DNA of 25,146 bases from positions 1 through 25,146 of the IMG/VR virus record IMGVR_UViG_3300018481_000070, one strand, 5' to 3'. Shown piece by piece: positions 22,501 through 25,146 of this stretch. The position numbers were made by a program, and so were the translations under genes. The stretch comes from a virus. The stretch's first letter is position 1; each line of letters begins with the position of its first letter. The notes beneath the pieces were generated by a model that saw nothing but the letters and a program-made list of their open reading frames with translations, searched no databases and had not been told where the DNA came from.

Positions 22501-23699
22501 TACAGGCACTATTCAATCGTAGGCAGGCTGGCGGGGCAAGTCTACAGCTAGTAGAGCAGATCAACAAGCTACGCAAGGCTCTAGACATTCCTGAAGGATT
22601 CATTGACCAGGGCCAGATTGATAGGCGCATCGCAGAGACTACTGCATCGTACAACCGATACATTGCTGGTGTACGTACTGGCGGTACTAGACTACAAAGA
22701 GAGTTCAGGAATGTTGTTACGAGTCTCTCACGCATGAAGGTACTACCCAAGCTACCGCCTAATGCAGTACAGGATATGTTCCGCTTTGCGCTTAAGAAGG
22801 GTCGCGCACTAACGATCCCTGAAATGCGCGCCTTCATTAAAGCTGAGATTGATCCTAAGTCTGCTCCTGCTGCAATGCGAAAGTTCGTAGCACAGATGAA
22901 CAAGCAGAGAGCGCAAGTGAAGGTTGCTGCTGAAGTAAAGCAGAAGCAGACTAAGCTGACCAAGGACTTTGGCAAGGCTATCGGCACCTTTACTGCTACC
23001 ATCAAGATTCCTTCCGCTAAGAAGGATGCTGCTGCTAAACAGAAGCAGATTGCACAGGTCTTTAAGCCTACGATCAATCAGAAGATCAAGGTTAACGTCG
23101 TTCCACCTAACTTCTTCAATCTAGGCTATCAGATTGCTAGTGGTGTTGGTAGCGGTATTGATGCAGGTACTAATCAGGTAATCATTCCTGCTATTGATCG
23201 CATGATCCAGCAAATCAACAGAGCAGCCATTGCTAAGGCAGAGATTGGTTCTCCGTCTAAGCTCTTTGAGCGCACAGTTGGTATCCCGATCATCGAAGGT
23301 ATCATTAAGGGTATGCTGGATAGGAAGCCTGAGATTCAAAAGACGGCTGCTATCATCATTGATCTATTCAATGGTGCCTTCCTACAAAAGAAGCAGCAGC
23401 GCATTGACTCTATTGGTGATGATCTTCAGTTCTCACAGACTAAGCTAGACAAGTACCTACAGCAGCAGAAGGATGCTCTCGCCAAGTTCAAGAAGTCAAA
23501 GAAGAAGATTGACGAGATTCGCGCTAAGGAGTTTGGCGAGAAGGCAGACAAGATGCGGCTACGTAAGGGACTTAACTTCGCTGACTTGCTAAGGATGCTA
23601 GAGGACAGGTCAAGGAATTCGTTGCCTTCAACAATGCGCTCTCCAAGTTGCAGAAGAGGGGAGTACCTAAGACCCTGCTCGATAACCTACGTGAGCTAG
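19596..23699 (+). CDS. Tape measure protein, N-terminal part (frame disrupted near 23591)
   Basis: Sets tail length and is injected with DNA. ATG at 19596 shares its A with the chaperone stop. Residues about 35-290 are charged coiled coil (QQQKMLLKQQNLLRQ, AMAAEEALVKQRRQ). About 300-640 match the TP901/PhageMin tail tape region (AAHNAAMFEKNVTLVATQTG, SGTSSMDDINAAAYN). Hydrophobic segments occur at about 302-320, 660-685, 695-717, 738-758 and 828-848. From about residue 1333 the frame turns into unlike sequence (RMLEDRSRNSLPSTMRS) and stops at 23699, while the -1 frame continues a tape-measure-like protein to the window end. One missing A near 23591 would join them. Length here 1367 aa; the full protein is well over 1840. 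Confidence 0.9.
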   Translation: MARHLSEMMLIVRAQNQASGALRRVGKDLSQLGRHRNLQIQQQKMLLKQQNLLRQGLRARNELADITSGSRRLGLERRALSLQKKAADIERGRTEQLRKWQSVSRQIGTMQDRMFKISNDQYRRETQQIRLLARQKRAMAAEEALVKQRRQMLKAAGGLKEVDPDKNVMSKAGIADARARLGLLERMLVANSMRQQELANNAKNTTRAIDSQSAAGSALGDKYRALNAAQAALSKDQEKLAQDHIKATNRAHVLRSELASVATQYQIAAAQQRGLSKAIREARYEPISTLGRTVQHLGRVGQYAFLVFGGALAYAAHNAAMFEKNVTLVATQTGAVDANFGRTTKTIVNNSKFLQKAFLGIQASGTSSMDDINAAAYNLFSTIDQLGDSRKGLGQGARMLRLFSDAAIAGQTPITDVAEGVIGVLSAFDNIAPTARNVNKILNRMFAAVRFGRMSFAELNESLTTLTPAAKSAGQTLDTTLGTFAFLSKPLGVAKARVGIPRLMEVLTRPKMVSGLKKLGIEVADSSGKMFQLDKIIGNIVGKRKDILKSDLALMQFFKTVGGAEGTVMARRAFVFLARNLTGYQRILRKVTTDNNEFQRSLKTMEDTTGVRWEKFINQLRALALMIGANVLPEILKLAPHVQKLVDYFQNLDPELRAQIVHWAALGVAFIGVASAAMFLLGPLIRMAAALAKKRMLLITVGAGFLAISAAIAVLTGNWNGLNTVIDSFFSLTDQGLGGWVLMFGIATAGALKLSRAIAGVSMAWKSAAIAQAAGTGAAGLGGMAGIFARGKGFGATLKAIPAATAGAGKFRSAMFLAGSAAAAIPGPLKVAGAAITIAAGAALLWSRRQNDIAKAAKETADQLARSRAVAAATGQQAGVFGGLAGAVGDVIKARNMVSELDRQIKAGGTKDQVAAMYIDRARALDTLAAAHRRADTAFNAFNTAIQKQRTAITQLGAVSNRLNMLQRLQALFNRRQAGGASLQLVEQINKLRKALDIPEGFIDQGQIDRRIAETTASYNRYIAGVRTGGTRLQREFRNVVTSLSRMKVLPKLPPNAVQDMFRFALKKGRALTIPEMRAFIKAEIDPKSAPAAMRKFVAQMNKQRAQVKVAAEVKQKQTKLTKDFGKAIGTFTATIKIPSAKKDAAAKQKQIAQVFKPTINQKIKVNVVPPNFFNLGYQIASGVGSGIDAGTNQVIIPAIDRMIQQINRAAIAKAEIGSPSKLFERTVGIPIIEGIIKGMLDRKPEIQKTAAIIIDLFNGAFLQKKQQRIDSIGDDLQFSQTKLDKYLQQQKDALAKFKKSKKKIDEIRAKEFGEKADKMRLRKGLNFADLLRMLEDRSRNSLPSTMRSPSCRRGEYLRPCSITYVS
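23585..23608 (+). other. Apparent 1-nt frameshift in tape measure gene
   Basis: The frame that fits the upstream protein reads LNFADLLR up to about 23594; the -1 frame fits downstream as KDARGQVKEF from about 23591. The -1 frame is closed upstream by a stop at 23582. Adding one A to the AA at 23591-23592 gives a smooth DLLKDARGQ joint. There is no X XXY YYZ heptamer, so a base deletion or assembly error is more likely than programmed shifting. Confidence 0.8.
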
Positions 23700-25146
23700 G
23701 TGTAGATGGGCTGAAGTACATTAAGCTCTTAGCTACCGCTACGCCTGCACAGCTTAAGAAGTACATCAGGGCATGGAATCAGATGCAGGGTCAGGTACGT
23801 CGTTCTCAGGTTAGCAGCATTGAGGATCTAAAGAACTGGAAGAATCAGACGAAGGAAGAGTTCAACGATCTAGTTAAGACCGCTGCTCAGAATCTACTAG
23901 ACAAGTGGAACTCCTTTAGAGAGCAGAACGCATCTAACTTTGGTTCTCTGTTTGAGGGTCCGACTAATCTAGCTGATCGTATCGGTAGTGCCTTTGACGA
24001 TGCTGTTGCTGCATACGATGAATCCGTAAAGGACTTCAATCAGCAGATTCAGGATCTAGACAAAGAACTAGTAGAAGCAAACGCCACAGCATTCAAGGAG
24101 ATTGGTAGACTCAACGCTGAAGCCATTGACGAAATGGCGAGACTAACATCGGATGCTCTTAAGGCACGTACAGATGAACTTAGGGGACTGTTCGGTGAAC
24201 TGTTTGCTGGCGACTGGCTTAAGAGTGAGACTGTTACAACCAACGCTGAGTGGGGCATTGCGGCTAGTTTCGACGATCTTCTGAAAGACCTTACAGGACA
24301 GCTAGAAGCATTCAATACGTGGCGCACTACACTAGCTTCTCTTGCCGCTAGAGTACCGCCGGATTTGGCTGCTGCGCTAGAGCAGCTAGGCCCACAGGCA
24401 ATTGGTCAGCTAATGACTCTCAATGGTGCTACGGAGGAACAGCTAGCTGAGTACGTAAGAGTATGGCAGGCTAGCCAGGGCATGATTAGTACCGTAGCAC
24501 AAGCTACCTTCCAAACGCCAGAACTAGCTGCTGAGATTCAGAAGGTACGAGATACCCTGAACGCTGAGATTGCTACTATCACCGCTGACCTAGCAACTAG
24601 GGCTGCTGAAATTGGCGCTCAGGTTGCGGAGATTAGAAGGCAGCTTGGTGAACTAGTTAAGCCTCTAGCAATTACAGGGCAGGACGTAGTTAATGACCTC
24701 AATGCTCAGATTGCCGGATGGACTAATTGGGAAGCTGTACTCACTCAGCTAAAGAATCGTGGAGTGCCACTACAGATCATCCAACAGCTTAGAGAAATGG
24801 GTCCACAGGCACTACCGCATCTACAGGCATTGAACTCACTAACCGATGCACAGCTAATCACCAATCCTGATTCGTGGGTGAATACATGGAAGAAGGGTCA
24901 GGCACTAATCAATGATTCTACCAATGTGATGATGAATGAGCAGCTAAAGATTTGGAAGCAGTATGGCTCTGATATCGCTACTGCAATCATCGCGGGTCTT
25001 GCCACTGAACAGGAAGCTCTATTGAAATTCTTTAGCAACATGTTCGAGAACATGCTTAAGGGCAAGTGGCCGCAAATTGGTACAAACACTGGTGCCTATG
25101 GGCCTCCTGATCCTTGGATGATTGCTGCTGGTCTTGCACAGCCTCA
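23591..25146 (+). CDS. Tape measure protein, C-terminal part, runs off right edge
   Basis: The -1 frame relative to the 1367-aa reading is open from 23585 (after a stop at 23582) to the last base. Read with one A added near 23591 it gives ...FADLLKDARGQVKEF, then LQKRGVPKTLLDNLRELG and so on, all helical and charged as in tape measure tails. Three units share a (K/R)xRGVPxxLLxxLxxLGxxxLxxL pattern: about 23639-23797, 24337-24490 (weaker) and 24748-24909. Coiled coil ELVEANATAFKEIGRL-like stretches lie between. No start with a ribosome site is seen at its beginning, so it is the broken continuation, not a separate gene. The true stop is beyond the window. Confidence 0.85.

Noticed and set aside
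22331-23077. 248-residue frame antisense to the tape measure gene
   Set aside because: Cys/Ser/Ala-rich shadow of Lys/Ala/Arg codons; no supporting start signals.
23585-23608. Programmed frameshifting in the tape measure gene
   Set aside because: No slippery heptamer, and tape measure genes are not known to need recoding; a missing base is simpler.
1-25146. Stop codon reassignment
   Set aside because: TAA, TAG and TGA each end genes at positions matched by the start and ribosome site of the next gene, so the standard code holds.

Overview
The window is the late (virion) region of a tailed double-stranded DNA phage or prophage, most likely a siphovirus. It carries a full head module, a connector set, a tail-tube protein, a frameshifted tail assembly chaperone pair and a very long tape measure protein. 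No host gene, tRNA, integrase, CRISPR array or insertion sequence is visible. Base composition is near balanced, Leu is often CTA, CTAG is unusually common, and all three stop codons are used as stops. The host cannot be named. The mix of a DUF935-type portal, an S49 protease with internal scaffold, LamG and beta-helix adhesins resembles phages known mainly from environmental metagenomes (inference).

Layout. Positions 13-476 hold two small leftward genes. Positions 477-1320 look non-coding and are dense in inverted repeats; they are a candidate packaging or control region. From 1321 onward everything runs rightward in tightly packed, often 1-4 nt overlapping genes. 1321-3127: a terminase-small-subunit-like protein, a putative zinc-binding protein, an acidic protein and a beta-rich virion protein, closed by a hairpin terminator (3142-3190). 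3200-9475: an adhesion or receptor-binding cassette with a small virion protein, a membrane-anchored beta-helix protein, a two-domain beta protein, a 1012-residue fibre with about 21 short repeats and a small beta protein. 9475-15470: large terminase, portal, S49 protease with an in-frame scaffold start, decoration protein and major capsid protein. 15488-18765: connector, tail completion and terminator proteins, a small acidic protein and the tail tube. 18851-25146: tail chaperone gpG, its -1 frameshift extension, and the tape measure protein, which runs off the right edge.

How they work together. The terminase pumps DNA through the portal into a capsid built from the major capsid protein on a scaffold released from the protease gene. 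Decoration protein stabilises the shell. Connector and tail completion proteins join it to a tail whose length is set by the tape measure, loaded by gpG/gpGT chaperones and covered by tail tube. The 3200-9475 products probably decorate the virion and contact the cell.

Most notable points: the tape measure gene has an apparent 1-nt frameshift near 23591; the -1 extension of the tail chaperone (19294-19596) has no start of its own; a strong internal ribosome site at 13412 marks a nested scaffold; the putative small and large terminase genes are separated by about 7.7 kb of adhesion genes; and the 477-1320 region has a perfect 19-bp inverted repeat plus tandem hairpins.
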